DNA of 64,000 nucleotides from Pseudomonas wadenswilerensis. GTDB lineage: Bacteria; Pseudomonadota; Gammaproteobacteria; Pseudomonadales; Pseudomonadaceae. This document shows, in pieces, positions 25,127-33,625 of this stretch. Numbering within the stretch: the stretch's first letter is position 1; every line of letters begins with the position of its first letter. The notes beneath the pieces are model-generated. The model was not told the DNA's origin. It saw only the letters and a program-made list of their open reading frames with translations, and did no database searches. The translations under genes and the position numbers were made by a program. The DNA is taken from the NCBI RefSeq assembly GCF_900497695.1, contig NZ_UIDD01000010.1, positions 248,001 to 312,000 of the forward strand, written 5' to 3'.

Positions 25127-26065
25127 TCAGCCGGTGACCGGCGTCAGCACCGGCTCGCCGGCAAAGAATGCCTGCAGGTTCTTCAGCACCAGTTGCACCG
25201 TGTCGCGCGCGGCCTCCGGCGACTGACCGGCGACATGCGGCGTCAGCACCACATTGGGCAAGGCCTTCAGGGTGACGGGCACTGCCGGTTCTTCATCGAA
25301 CACATCCAGCGCCGCACCGGCTATCACCCCGTTTGCCAAGGCCTCGACCAGATCAGTGGTGCTAACCACGCTGGCCCGGGCGATGTTGACCAGAAAACCC
25401 TCTGCGCCCAGGGCTTCAAGCACCGGCCTGTCGATCAGCTGGCGGGTATTGGCACCACCCGGGGTAGCGACGATCAGAAAGTCCGATTCACGGGCTAATG
25501 CCAAGGGGCTGTCGCAGTAGTGATAGACCACATCGGTACGCGGGTTGCGGTTGTGATAGCTCACCTGCATATCGAAGCCCTGCGCCGCACGTTTGGCAAT
25601 CGCCAGGCCGACCGCGCCAAGGCCGAGAATACCCAGGCGCTTGCCGCTGACCGACGGGCTGATCACCCGGTTCCACTCGCCACGGCGGGTCGAGGCATCG
25701 GCACGGGGAATATCGCGCACAACCGCCAACAGCAAGGCCATGGCATGGTCAGCCACCGCCTTGGCATTGGCGCCAGCGCCGTTGGTCACGGTGATACCCT
25801 GCGCAGCGGCGGCCGCCAGATCGACCTGCTCGTAACCGGCGCCGATCACGCAGATGATTTTCAAGGCGGGCAAGGCAGCAATTTCATCGGCGTACAGGCC
25901 CAGCGGACCGCGGGTCAGTACCGCATCGATCTCGCTGCCATGACGGGCAATGGCCTCGGCACGCAAAGCCGGGGTCTGCGCGCGGATCAGGCGAAAACCG
26001 TTGCTCTCCAACAGGGGCAGGTAGGCGTCGACCGTTTCTACCAGCACCAGTACCGTCTGTGTCAT
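25127..26065 (-). CDS. D-isomer-specific 2-hydroxyacid dehydrogenase
   Basis: A 312-residue NAD(P)-dependent dehydrogenase. The Rossmann loop is LGILGLGAVGLAIAKRA, and the catalytic Arg/Glu/His set is seen in FLVNIARASVVS, ALDVFDEEPAVP and VVLTPHVAGQSPEA. The pattern and length resemble glyoxylate/hydroxypyruvate reductases (GhrB-like). It should reduce 2-oxoacids to D-2-hydroxyacids in the cytoplasm. It is a stand-alone gene next to the GFA gene, 47 bp from that start. Confidence 0.9.
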   Translation of the reverse strand: MTQTVLVLVETVDAYLPLLESNGFRLIRAQTPALRAEAIARHGSEIDAVLTRGPLGLYADEIAALPALKIICVIGAGYEQVDLAAAAAQGITVTNGAGANAKAVADHAMALLLAVVRDIPRADASTRRGEWNRVISPSVSGKRLGILGLGAVGLAIAKRAAQGFDMQVSYHNRNPRTDVVYHYCDSPLALARESDFLIVATPGGANTRQLIDRPVLEALGAEGFLVNIARASVVSTTDLVEALANGVIAGAALDVFDEEPAVPVTLKALPNVVLTPHVAGQSPEAARDTVQLVLKNLQAFFAGEPVLTPVTG

Positions 26066-26112
26066 GCCAAGCTCCCGGGCTATTCGCGAGGGGGCATTAT
26101 GCGGACTTCAGG

Positions 26113-26526
26113 CTACTGGGCGAAAGCCCGGCCCAGACCGCCCGGCACGCCACTGCTGTCGGTTTCCTGCCAGGGACCGTTGAGGTTGGTCGACCAGCTC
26201 CAGCCGTTGTTCCAGCGGTAATAGGTGCGCTGGCGGTAGAAGGTGTTGGGCTTGCCGTCGAGCACGTACACACCCAGGCGCGGGTCCCAGTGGCTGGCAC
26301 CACCGGGCGGTGGTGCAAAGCTCGGTGAGGTGCGCTGTACCGGCTTGGGCACCGGGGTGACGGCCGGTTTGCTCGGCACCGCGCCCGGCTTGGGCGCAGG
26401 CTTGGTGCTCGGACCAGGCGGCAGGGTCTCGATCGGCGGCGCGGTGGGTTCGGAGGGCTGATGAACGGTACATGCACTCAAGCCCACAACCAGGGAGAGA
26501 AGGGTCAGGCGTGCGATGCTGTTCAT
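26113..26526 (-). CDS. Small lipoprotein of unknown function
   Basis: A 137-residue protein with a lipoprotein signal, MNSIARLTLLSLVVGLSAC, with lipobox LSAC. A proline-rich linker (residues about 25-70, many PxP and PSKP units) leads to an aromatic C-terminal segment HWDPRLGVYVLDGKP followed by FYRQRTYYRWNNGW. It is probably anchored in the outer membrane. It lies 10 bp beyond the end of ccmI on the same strand, so it may be co-transcribed with the ccm operon. Function unknown. Confidence 0.8.
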   Translation of the reverse strand: MNSIARLTLLSLVVGLSACTVHQPSEPTAPPIETLPPGPSTKPAPKPGAVPSKPAVTPVPKPVQRTSPSFAPPPGGASHWDPRLGVYVLDGKPNTFYRQRTYYRWNNGWSWSTNLNGPWQETDSSGVPGGLGRAFAQ

Positions 26527-26536
26527 AGTCGGTCTC

Positions 26537-27739
26537 TTACTGGTCCGGGCTGTCGATGGTCAGGTGTTGCGCGGCGGTAGTGCTGCTGGCCAGCGGAGCA
26601 CCCTTGCCAACCCATTCGCCCTGGGTCGGCTGGCCAGCGCGAGAGATGCGCGCAACCAGTTGGACTTCAGGGAAGCTCGACAGTTTCATGTTCGGCATCA
26701 TCGCATCGCTGTCGCTCAACTCCACTTCGATCGGCAACTGCGCCACGGTAACCCGCTTGGCCGCCAGCGGCATCGGCGGGCCGGAACTTGCACGGGCGAA
26801 GATGAACACGGTGTCGTCAGGCTTGACCTTGTCCTTGAGCGCCGCTGCCAGTTCCACCCGTACCTTCAGGCGTGCCGTGCCCTGCTCGGCAACTGCCGGT
26901 GCGGCCTTGCCCTCGCCAGCCTTGAGCTTTTCGCTGGCGCGTTCGATACCGCCCTGCAACGCTGCCCGCGAGGCGTCGCCTTCAGGCAGTTGTACCAGCA
27001 GGCGGTTCCAGTAGTCGATGGCTTGCTGGTAGTGCTCGGACTCAAACGCAGCGATGCCGAGCAGGCCGAGGCTGGTGACTTCGTTCGCGTCGGCCTTGAG
27101 CGCTTCGTCGGTCAGGGCCTGGGTCTGGGCGTTCCACTGCTTGTTGTTGGCAAAGTACAACGCCTGGGCCCACTGTCCGAGCAGCTCCGGCTCACGCCCG
27201 GCAACCGCCACGGCGCGCTCGAAGACCTTGGCGGCATCGGCGGGACGCTCCTGGGCCATGTAGGCACGACCGAGGAAGTACAGGCCTTCGGCCGAGTCCG
27301 GCTGGGCCTGCACCGCCAGCTCCAGGCGGCGGGTCATTTCTTCCATGGACTGCGGCGCCTTGGCAAATTGCTGGGTCAGCTCGACCTGCTCGCTGGCACC
27401 GAAATGCAGGTACAGGCCCAGGCCCATCAATGGCACCAGCACCGCCGCCAGCAGCGGCAAGGGTTTGCCCAGGCGACCCAGGCGCTGCGGTTCGACGCCC
27501 TCGGTATCGGCCAGCAGCTCGCGCGCGGCCTCATCGCGGCCTTTGCCGAACTGCTCGGCATCGAGCACCCCGGCGGCCTGCTGGGCAGCCAGCTCGGCAA
27601 CGCGTTCCTGGTACAGGGCAACGTTGAGGGCGGTGCGGTCTTCTTCCTGTTGCGCACGACGGCTGCGCAACACCGGGATCAGCAAAAAGCTCAGGGCCAC
27701 CAGCAACAGCAGGCCTGCAGCAAGCCAGAAATCAGTCAT
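26537..27739 (-). CDS. ccmI: Cytochrome c biogenesis protein CcmI
   Basis: A 400-residue protein that starts MTDFWLAAGLLLLVALSFLL, with two N-terminal membrane segments (the second at AAVLVPLMGLGLYLHF) around a cytoplasmic loop. A large periplasmic part follows, with tetratricopeptide repeats such as AEGLYFLGRAYMAQERPADAAKVFE. CcmI is the apocytochrome c chaperone that passes the heme-binding peptide to CcmF/CcmH. The start at 27739 overlaps ccmH by 8 bp, as expected in this operon; the upstream in-frame extension lies within ccmH. Last gene of the ccm set. Confidence 0.93.
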   Translation of the reverse strand: MTDFWLAAGLLLLVALSFLLIPVLRSRRAQQEEDRTALNVALYQERVAELAAQQAAGVLDAEQFGKGRDEAARELLADTEGVEPQRLGRLGKPLPLLAAVLVPLMGLGLYLHFGASEQVELTQQFAKAPQSMEEMTRRLELAVQAQPDSAEGLYFLGRAYMAQERPADAAKVFERAVAVAGREPELLGQWAQALYFANNKQWNAQTQALTDEALKADANEVTSLGLLGIAAFESEHYQQAIDYWNRLLVQLPEGDASRAALQGGIERASEKLKAGEGKAAPAVAEQGTARLKVRVELAAALKDKVKPDDTVFIFARASSGPPMPLAAKRVTVAQLPIEVELSDSDAMMPNMKLSSFPEVQLVARISRAGQPTQGEWVGKGAPLASSTTAAQHLTIDSPDQ

Positions 27740-28208
27740 GGGTCTGTTCTTTGTCCAGCAATTTGGCGAGGCGCTCACGCTCCTCGGGGGAAAGGTCGGC
27801 GCTGCCTGCAGCTGCCTGGCCACGGCGCTTGCGCACAATCAGCGCAAGCACGGTAAAGCCGCCCAGCAGCAACACGCCCGGGCCGAACCACAGCAGCCAG
27901 GTACGAGCACTCAGGGCGGGCTTGTAGCGGACGAAGTCACCGTAGCGATCAACCATGAAATCGACGATCTGCTGGTTGCTCTTGCCTTCGCCGAGCATGC
28001 GGAAGATCTCCCGACGCAGGTCGGCGGCGATCGGCGCATTGGAGTCGGCGATGTCCTGGTTCTGGCACTTGGGGCAGCGCAGTTCCTTGGTCAACTCGTG
28101 ATAACGCTCACGTTCCGCCTCATCGGCAAACTGGTAGGTGTCGATTGCCGCCTGGGTCACCCCGGCCAGGCTCAGGCCGAGTACGGCGGCTGCCAGCCAG
28201 CGCTTCAT
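27732..28208 (-). CDS. ccmH: Cytochrome c maturation protein CcmH
   Basis: A 158-residue periplasmic thiol protein with a signal peptide (MKRWLAAAVLGLSLAGVTQA). The redox motif ELRCPKCQNQDIADSNA (C45, C48) is the CcmH/Ccl2 signature, and a single C-terminal membrane helix (WLLWFGPGVLLLGGFTVLALI) anchors it. It keeps apocytochrome cysteines reduced for heme attachment. Overlaps ccmG by 4 bp. Confidence 0.95.
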   Translation of the reverse strand: MKRWLAAAVLGLSLAGVTQAAIDTYQFADEAERERYHELTKELRCPKCQNQDIADSNAPIAADLRREIFRMLGEGKSNQQIVDFMVDRYGDFVRYKPALSARTWLLWFGPGVLLLGGFTVLALIVRKRRGQAAAGSADLSPEERERLAKLLDKEQTHD

Positions 28209-28738
28209 GGCTTGGCCTCATCGACCAGGCTCTGGTACTGCGGCGCCAGTTGCTCGCGCCAGACGGTGGCGTCGACCACGCCTACGTGCTTGTAGCGGAT
28301 GATGCCCTTGGCGTCGATCAGGAAGGTTTCCGGCGCGCCGTACACCCCCAGGTCCAGGCCCAGGCTGCCCTGCTCGTCACGGATATCCAGCTGGTACGGG
28401 TTGTGGAACTCGGCCAGCCATTTCAGTGCGGCGGCGTTGTCGTCCTTGTAGTTGACCCCGTGGATCACCACGCCCTGCTCGGCCAGCTTGTTCAGGTACG
28501 GATGCTCGATCTTGCACGACGGGCACCAGGTGGCCCAGACGTTGACCAGCGCCGGCTTGCCGAGCAGGTCGGCCTCGGTCAGCGGTTTGCCGTCTACCGA
28601 CGCCAGGGCAAAGGCCGGGAACGGCTTGCCGATCATCGCCGAGGGCAGTTCGCTCGGGTCGAGGAACAGGCCGCGATAGAGAAACACCGCCACCAGCAGA
28701 AACACCGCCAGCGGCAGCACCATGATCCAACGCTTCAT
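28205..28738 (-). CDS. ccmG: Thiol:disulfide interchange protein CcmG/DsbE
   Basis: A 177-residue membrane-anchored thioredoxin-like protein. The N-terminal helix VLPLAVFLLVAVFLYRGLF is followed by a periplasmic domain with WATWCPSCKIEHP (C72, C75) and the conserved GVNYKDDNAAALKWL. It supplies reducing power to CcmH and apocytochrome c. Overlaps ccmF by 4 bp. Confidence 0.95.
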   Translation of the reverse strand: MKRWIMVLPLAVFLLVAVFLYRGLFLDPSELPSAMIGKPFPAFALASVDGKPLTEADLLGKPALVNVWATWCPSCKIEHPYLNKLAEQGVVIHGVNYKDDNAAALKWLAEFHNPYQLDIRDEQGSLGLDLGVYGAPETFLIDAKGIIRYKHVGVVDATVWREQLAPQYQSLVDEAKP

Positions 28739-30723
28739 GCAGTTGCTCCAGACATGCCCAGTGCCTCACGCACGCGGGTTTTCACCTTGACGCGATAACG
28801 ACCATCCAGTGCTGCCAGCAAGCCGCCCAGGCCGGTCAGCAAACCACCCAGCCAGATCCAGCGCACGAACGGCTTGACGTGCACCCGCACCGCCCAGGCG
28901 CCGTTATCCAGCGGCTCACCGAGGGCAACATAGAGGTCACGGGTGAAACCGGCATCGATACCGGCTTCTGTCATCATCGACTGCTGCACGGTGTACAGGC
29001 GTTTTTCCGGGTGCAGGACGCTGATCTCGCGGCCATTCTCGACCACTCGCACGGTGCCCTTGTCGGAAGTGAAGTTCGGCCCTTCGAAGTGCTTGGCGCC
29101 TTCGAAGATGAACTGGTAGCCGGCCAGTTCCACCGACTCGCCCGGTGCCAGGCGCAGGTCGCGTTCGGCGCTGTTGTTGCTCGACAGCACCACGCCCAGG
29201 GCGCACACCGCCAGGCCCAGGTGCGCCACCTGCATGCCCCAGTAGCTGCGGCTCAGGCCGCGCAGGCCCTTGAACAGGCCTTTGTGGCGGGTCTTGTCGA
29301 GGATGTCGCGGGCACCGGCGAGGATGACCCACGCGGCCAGGGCGAAGGTGGTCAGCACCTGCCAGTCGAAATCGTCGACCAGAAAGCCGCCGATCGGCGC
29401 CAGCACGGCGCTGGCGATCAGCACCGGGGTGAGCATGCCCAGCAGCCATTGGCTCGGGGTGTCTTTCCAGCGCACGATCACGCCCACCGCCATCACCACC
29501 ATCAGCACTGCCATCAACGGAATGAACAGTGCATCGAAGTACGGCGGGCCGACCGACAGCTTGGCGCCGGTCAGGGCGTCGAGGATCAACGGGTACAGGG
29601 TGCCCAGGAGGATCATCGAAGCCGCCACCACCAGCACCAGGTTGTTGGCCAGCAGCAGGGTTTCCCGCGACCACAGGGCAAAGCCGACCTGGCTCTTGAC
29701 CACCGGTGCACGCAGGGCAAACAGGGTCAGCGAACCACCGACCACGAACAACAGGAAAATCAGGATGAAGATGCCGCGCTCGGGGTCGGAGGCGAAGGCA
29801 TGCACCGAGGTCAGTACCCCGGAACGGACCAGGAAGGTCCCCAGCAGGCTCAGGGAGAACGCGGCGATCGCCAGCAATACCGTCCAGCTTTTGAACACGC
29901 CGCGCTTCTCGGTGACCGCCAGCGAGTGAATCAGCGCGGTGCCCACCAGCCAGGGCATGAACGAGGCGTTTTCGACCGGGTCCCAGAACCACCAACCACC
30001 CCAGCCCAACTCGTAGTAAGCCCACCAGGAACCGAGGGTGATACCGATACCCAGGAAGGCCCAGGCGACGATGGTCCACGGCCGCGACCAGCGGGCCCAG
30101 GCGGCGTCCAGGCGGCCGCCGAGCAAGGCGGCAATGGCGAAGGCAAAGGCTACCGAAAAGCCCACGTAGCCCATGTACAGCATCGGCGGATGGACGATCA
30201 GGCCAATGTCCTGGAGCAGCGGGTTGAGGTCGGCGCCGTCGCTTGGCACCTGCGGCAGCAGGCGTTTGAACGGGTTGGAGGTGATGATCAGGAACGACAG
30301 GAAGCCGACGCTGATCATGCCCATCACCGCCAGCACCCGCGCCAGCATCACCTGCGGCAATTGCCGGGAGAAGATCGACACGGCAAAGGTCCAGCCGCCG
30401 AGGATCATCGCCCAGAGCAGCAGCGAGCCTTCGTGGGCGCCCCACACGGCGCTGAACTTGAAGTACCAGGGCAAGGCACTGTTGGAGTTGTTGGCGACAT
30501 AGGCGACCGAGAAGTTGTCGGTCATGAAGGCGTGGGTCAGGCAGGCGAAGGCGAACGCCAAAAAGGCGAACTGGCCCCAGGCTGCCGGGCGCGCCAGGCT
30601 CATCCACAGGCTGTCGCCGCGCCAGGCGCCGAGCAGCGGGATGGTGGCCTGGACGCAAGCGAAACAGATCGCCAGGATCATCGCCAGCTGGCCCAGTTCA
30701 GGAATGATCAGTGCCGCATTCAT
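28735..30723 (-). CDS. ccmF: Heme lyase CcmF
   Basis: A 662-residue polytopic membrane protein with about 14-15 helices. The periplasmic tryptophan-rich WWD motif ELGWGGWWFWDPVENASFMPW carries the heme-handling site, and further conserved parts are LFALRAPVVKSQ and LGLAVCALGVVLSSNN. CcmF, with CcmH and CcmI, attaches heme delivered by CcmE to apocytochrome c. Size is normal for the family. Overlaps ccmE by 4 bp. Confidence 0.96.
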   Translation of the reverse strand: MNAALIIPELGQLAMILAICFACVQATIPLLGAWRGDSLWMSLARPAAWGQFAFLAFAFACLTHAFMTDNFSVAYVANNSNSALPWYFKFSAVWGAHEGSLLLWAMILGGWTFAVSIFSRQLPQVMLARVLAVMGMISVGFLSFLIITSNPFKRLLPQVPSDGADLNPLLQDIGLIVHPPMLYMGYVGFSVAFAFAIAALLGGRLDAAWARWSRPWTIVAWAFLGIGITLGSWWAYYELGWGGWWFWDPVENASFMPWLVGTALIHSLAVTEKRGVFKSWTVLLAIAAFSLSLLGTFLVRSGVLTSVHAFASDPERGIFILIFLLFVVGGSLTLFALRAPVVKSQVGFALWSRETLLLANNLVLVVAASMILLGTLYPLILDALTGAKLSVGPPYFDALFIPLMAVLMVVMAVGVIVRWKDTPSQWLLGMLTPVLIASAVLAPIGGFLVDDFDWQVLTTFALAAWVILAGARDILDKTRHKGLFKGLRGLSRSYWGMQVAHLGLAVCALGVVLSSNNSAERDLRLAPGESVELAGYQFIFEGAKHFEGPNFTSDKGTVRVVENGREISVLHPEKRLYTVQQSMMTEAGIDAGFTRDLYVALGEPLDNGAWAVRVHVKPFVRWIWLGGLLTGLGGLLAALDGRYRVKVKTRVREALGMSGATA

Positions 30724-31175
30724 GGCTTGGCTCCAGCATCGGTGGCGGCCTGGCCGCTTTCCTTGAGGGCTTTGGTGACTTCCGGCGGCATGTATTTCTC
30801 GTCGTGCTTGGCCAGCACTTCATCGGCCACCACCACGCCTTCGGCATTGAGCTTGCCCAGGGCGACGATACCCTGTCCTTCGCGGAACAGGTCCGGGAGG
30901 ATGCCGCGGTAGGTGATAGGCACCGACTTGCTGAAGTCGGTGACCACAAAGCGCACGTCCAGCGAGTCACCGGAGCGTTGCAGCGAGCCTTTCTCGACCA
31001 TGCCGCCAGCGCGGATGCGGGTGTCCAGCGGCGCTTCGCCATTGGCGATCTGGGTCGGGGTATAGAACAGGTTGATGTTCTGCTGCAGGGCGCTCAGGGC
31101 CAGGCCCACGGCGATGCCAATCCCGGCCAGCAGGCCGAGGATGATGAACAGACGCTTTTTACGCTGCGGATTCAC
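30720..31175 (-). CDS. ccmE: Heme chaperone CcmE
   Basis: A 151-residue protein with one N-terminal helix (FIILGLLAGIGIAVGLAL) and a periplasmic OB-fold. H124 in VLAKHDEKYMPP is the histidine that binds heme covalently, with Y128 nearby, as known for the family. The start is GTG (GTGAATCCGCAG), overlapping the ccmD stop as GTGA. It carries heme from CcmABCD to CcmF. Confidence 0.95.
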   Translation of the reverse strand: MNPQRKKRLFIILGLLAGIGIAVGLALSALQQNINLFYTPTQIANGEAPLDTRIRAGGMVEKGSLQRSGDSLDVRFVVTDFSKSVPITYRGILPDLFREGQGIVALGKLNAEGVVVADEVLAKHDEKYMPPEVTKALKESGQAATDAGAKP

Positions 31176-31348
31176 GGTTTGTTCTCCCGGCGCAGACGGC
31201 GCGCCTGTTCTTGCAGGTAACGGCGCTTGGCGCGCACGGGCGCGGCGACGTTGAAGGCCAGCACCAGCAGGCAGATGCCGTAGGCCGACCAGACGTACAG
31301 GCCGTGATGGCCCATGGCGAGAAAATCACTGAAGGAGGTAAAGCTCAT
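31172..31348 (-). CDS. ccmD: Heme exporter protein CcmD
   Basis: A 58-residue protein translated MSFTSFSDFLAMGHHGLYVW and continuing SAYGICLLVLAFNVAAPVRA then a basic end KRRYLQEQARRLRREN. One membrane helix followed by an arginine-rich cytoplasmic tail is the CcmD pattern. GAAGGAGG-type ribosome site (CTTCAGTGA... on the + strand, AGGAGGTAAAG near 31335) lies inside ccmC's downstream neighbour region; both its ends overlap ccmC and ccmE by 4 bp. CcmD stabilises the CcmC-heme-CcmE complex. Confidence 0.9.
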   Translation of the reverse strand: MSFTSFSDFLAMGHHGLYVWSAYGICLLVLAFNVAAPVRAKRRYLQEQARRLRRENKP

Positions 31349-32121
31349 CGTGCCATCTCCCGACCCAGGCTGTTCAATACCTCCTCCTTGACCCAGCTGG
31401 CGCGCGCCTCGCGCTTGAGCACTTCAAGGCGCATGCGCAGCAACAGCACGGCGCCGAAGAAGCAGTAGAAGCCCAGTACCGTCAGCAGCAGCGGCAGCCA
31501 CATCTCGGCAGGCATCGCCGGTTTTTCGGTGAGGGTGAAGGTGGCGCCCTGGTGCAGGGTGTTCCACCACTCCACCGAATACTTGATGATCGGGATGTTG
31601 ATCACCCCGACGATGGCCAGCACCGCGCAGGCCTTGGCCGCGCTCTCACGATTGCTGATTGCATGGCTCAGGGCAATGAGACCGAAGTACAGAAAAAGCA
31701 GGATCAGCATCGACGTCAGTCGTGCATCCCAGACCCACCAGCTGCCCCAGGTCGGCTTGCCCCAGATGGCGCCGGTGACCAGCGCCACGGCGGTCATCCA
31801 GGCACCGATGGGCGCCGCGCACTGCAGGGCGACGTCGGCGATTTTCATCTTCCACACCAGGCCCACCACTCCGGCGACCGCCAGCATCACATAGCAGGAC
31901 TGGGCGAGCATCGCCGCCGGCACGTGGATGTAGATGATCCTGAAGCTGTTACCTTGCTGGTAGTCCTGTGGCGCGAAGGCCAGGCCCCAGACCACGCCGA
32001 TGCCGATCAGCAGGATGGCGGCAATCGCCAGCCACGGCAGCATCCGCCCGCTGATGGAATAGAACCATTTGGGTGAACCCAGTTTGTGAAACCACGTCCA
32101 GCTGATTGCGCTGCTTTTCAT
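31345..32121 (-). CDS. ccmC: Heme exporter protein CcmC
   Basis: A 258-residue membrane protein with six helices. The WWD motif WGSWWVWDARLTSMLILLF is present with flanking periplasmic histidines in IYIHVPAAMLAQS. CcmC loads heme onto CcmE. ATG at 32121 is preferred over the GTG just before it. It overlaps ccmD by 4 bp. Confidence 0.95.
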   Translation of the reverse strand: MKSSAISWTWFHKLGSPKWFYSISGRMLPWLAIAAILLIGIGVVWGLAFAPQDYQQGNSFRIIYIHVPAAMLAQSCYVMLAVAGVVGLVWKMKIADVALQCAAPIGAWMTAVALVTGAIWGKPTWGSWWVWDARLTSMLILLFLYFGLIALSHAISNRESAAKACAVLAIVGVINIPIIKYSVEWWNTLHQGATFTLTEKPAMPAEMWLPLLLTVLGFYCFFGAVLLLRMRLEVLKREARASWVKEEVLNSLGREMAR

Positions 32122-32164
32122 CACGGTACATCCAGGGTCTTTGCTGGGCAGGGCCCAGACCTCA

Positions 32165-32833
32165 TTATTCGCCGACGCTGATCTTCAGGCCAGCCGCTAT
32201 TGCAAAGGGTGCCAGAGTTACTGCCAGGGCGGTCAGGCTGCCAAGCCAGAGCAGATAACCGGTCGCCGGCATAGCTTGCAATGCCGCCTGCAAGGCGCCA
32301 CTGCCCAGGATCAATACCGGGATATATAACGGCAAAATAAGTAGCGCCAGCAGCAGGCCGCCACGTTTCAAGCCGACTGTCAGGGCTGCACCCACAGCGC
32401 CCAACAGGCTCAGTACCGGGGTACCGAGCAAAAGCGATGCCAGCAGTACCGGCAGGCACGCCGCAGGCAAACCTAGCATCAGTGCCAGCAAGGGTGCCAA
32501 CAATACCAGTGCCAGGCCAGAAAAGGCCCAGTGTGCCAGTACTTTCGCCAGCACCAGAAGAGGCAGGGGGTGCGACGAAAGGACCCACTGCTCCAGCGAC
32601 CCGTCCTCGAAATCACTGCGGAAAAGCCCGTCCAGCGAGAGCAGAACCGATAAAAGCGCGGCGACCCAGACCAGTCCCGGAGACAAGGTTTGCAACAATT
32701 GAGTCTCCGGACCGACCGCCAACGGGAACAGGGCGACGACGATGGCGAAGAACACCAACGGATTGGCAAGCTCGGCCGGACGTCGGCACAGCAGACGCGC
32801 TTCACGACGCAACAACAGTACAAACACACTCAT
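32165..32833 (-). CDS. ccmB: Heme exporter protein CcmB
   Basis: A 222-residue ABC-type membrane subunit with six helices, starting MSVFVLLLRREARLLCRRPA. The family phrases ELANPLVFFAIVVALFPLAVG, LFRSDFEDGSLEQW and LLSLLGAVGAALTVGLKRGG are present. With CcmA it forms the ABC transporter that frees holo-CcmE. ATG at 32833 overlaps ccmA by 4 bp. A gap of 43 bp separates it from ccmC. Confidence 0.94.
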   Translation of the reverse strand: MSVFVLLLRREARLLCRRPAELANPLVFFAIVVALFPLAVGPETQLLQTLSPGLVWVAALLSVLLSLDGLFRSDFEDGSLEQWVLSSHPLPLLVLAKVLAHWAFSGLALVLLAPLLALMLGLPAACLPVLLASLLLGTPVLSLLGAVGAALTVGLKRGGLLLALLILPLYIPVLILGSGALQAALQAMPATGYLLWLGSLTALAVTLAPFAIAAGLKISVGE

Positions 32834-33462
32834 GCGGCCCACTGCCCCAGGTTCAGTTCACGGTAACCGGACGGCTTGCGTTCCAGCGTGTGGTGGGTGG
32901 TCAGCACAACCATGCCGCCCTGCTCGCAATGGGCGGCCAGGTGCGCTTCGAGCTGGGCCACGCCCTGCTTGTCGAGGGCAGTGAAGGGTTCGTCGAGAAT
33001 CCACAGCGGCGGGCTGTCCAGGTACAGTCGGGCCAGGGCCACGCGGCGTTGCTGGCCGGCCGACAGGGTATGGCAGGGGACGTCTTCGAAACCGCGCAGG
33101 CCGACCGCTTCCAGGGCCGTGCGGATTGCCGCCGGCGCGGCCGGGCGATGCAGGGCGCAGAGCCAGGCGAGGTTCTCTTCGGGGCTGAGGACATCCTTGA
33201 TGCCGGCCGCGTGACCGATCCACAAGAGGATGCGCGCCAGTTCGTTGCGTTGTTCAGCCAAAGGCTTGCCGCTGAGGAGAATCTGCCCGGCGGTCGGGCT
33301 CATGAGGCCGGCCATCAAGCGCAGCAGGCTGGTTTTGCCGCTGCCGTTGGGGCCGCTGATCTGCAGCATGTCGCCTGCGCCCAGGTGCAATTCGAGGTTT
33401 TCGAAGAGCATTCGCCAGTCGCGCTCGCAGGCCAGGCCCACGGCTTGGAGATGAGGGGTCAC
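32830..33462 (-). CDS. ccmA: Heme exporter ATP-binding protein CcmA
   Basis: A 210-residue ABC ATPase. Walker A is ISGPNGSGKTSLLRLMAGL, the signature motif TLSAGQQRRVALARL, and Walker B LWILDEPFTALDK. It is a minimal nucleotide-binding domain, the usual size for CcmA. It powers release of heme-loaded CcmE. The start codon is GTG with AAGGCG upstream, and it is the first gene of the minus-strand ccm operon. The divergent FliK-like gene starts 163 bp away. Confidence 0.95.
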   Translation of the reverse strand: MTPHLQAVGLACERDWRMLFENLELHLGAGDMLQISGPNGSGKTSLLRLMAGLMSPTAGQILLSGKPLAEQRNELARILLWIGHAAGIKDVLSPEENLAWLCALHRPAAPAAIRTALEAVGLRGFEDVPCHTLSAGQQRRVALARLYLDSPPLWILDEPFTALDKQGVAQLEAHLAAHCEQGGMVVLTTHHTLERKPSGYRELNLGQWAA

Positions 33463-33625
33463 GGTTTCGCCTTATGCTTGGGATGCCTGTCTCAAGTCGG
33501 TCCCGGCCTTGCCGTTATACTGGCAACGACGATGTGGCCCGGCCGCGCTGATCGCCAAAGATCGGGCGGCATTATACATGTGATGTCCTACTGCAAAGAG
33601 GGCTATTTCAACAGGTTGCGAGCGG

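Noticed and set aside
28879..30912. 677-codon open frame on the plus strand opposite ccmF
   Set aside because: Antisense shadow. The minus-strand CcmF has the WWD motif and operon overlaps; the plus-strand translation is rich in H, Q and R with no recognisable domain.
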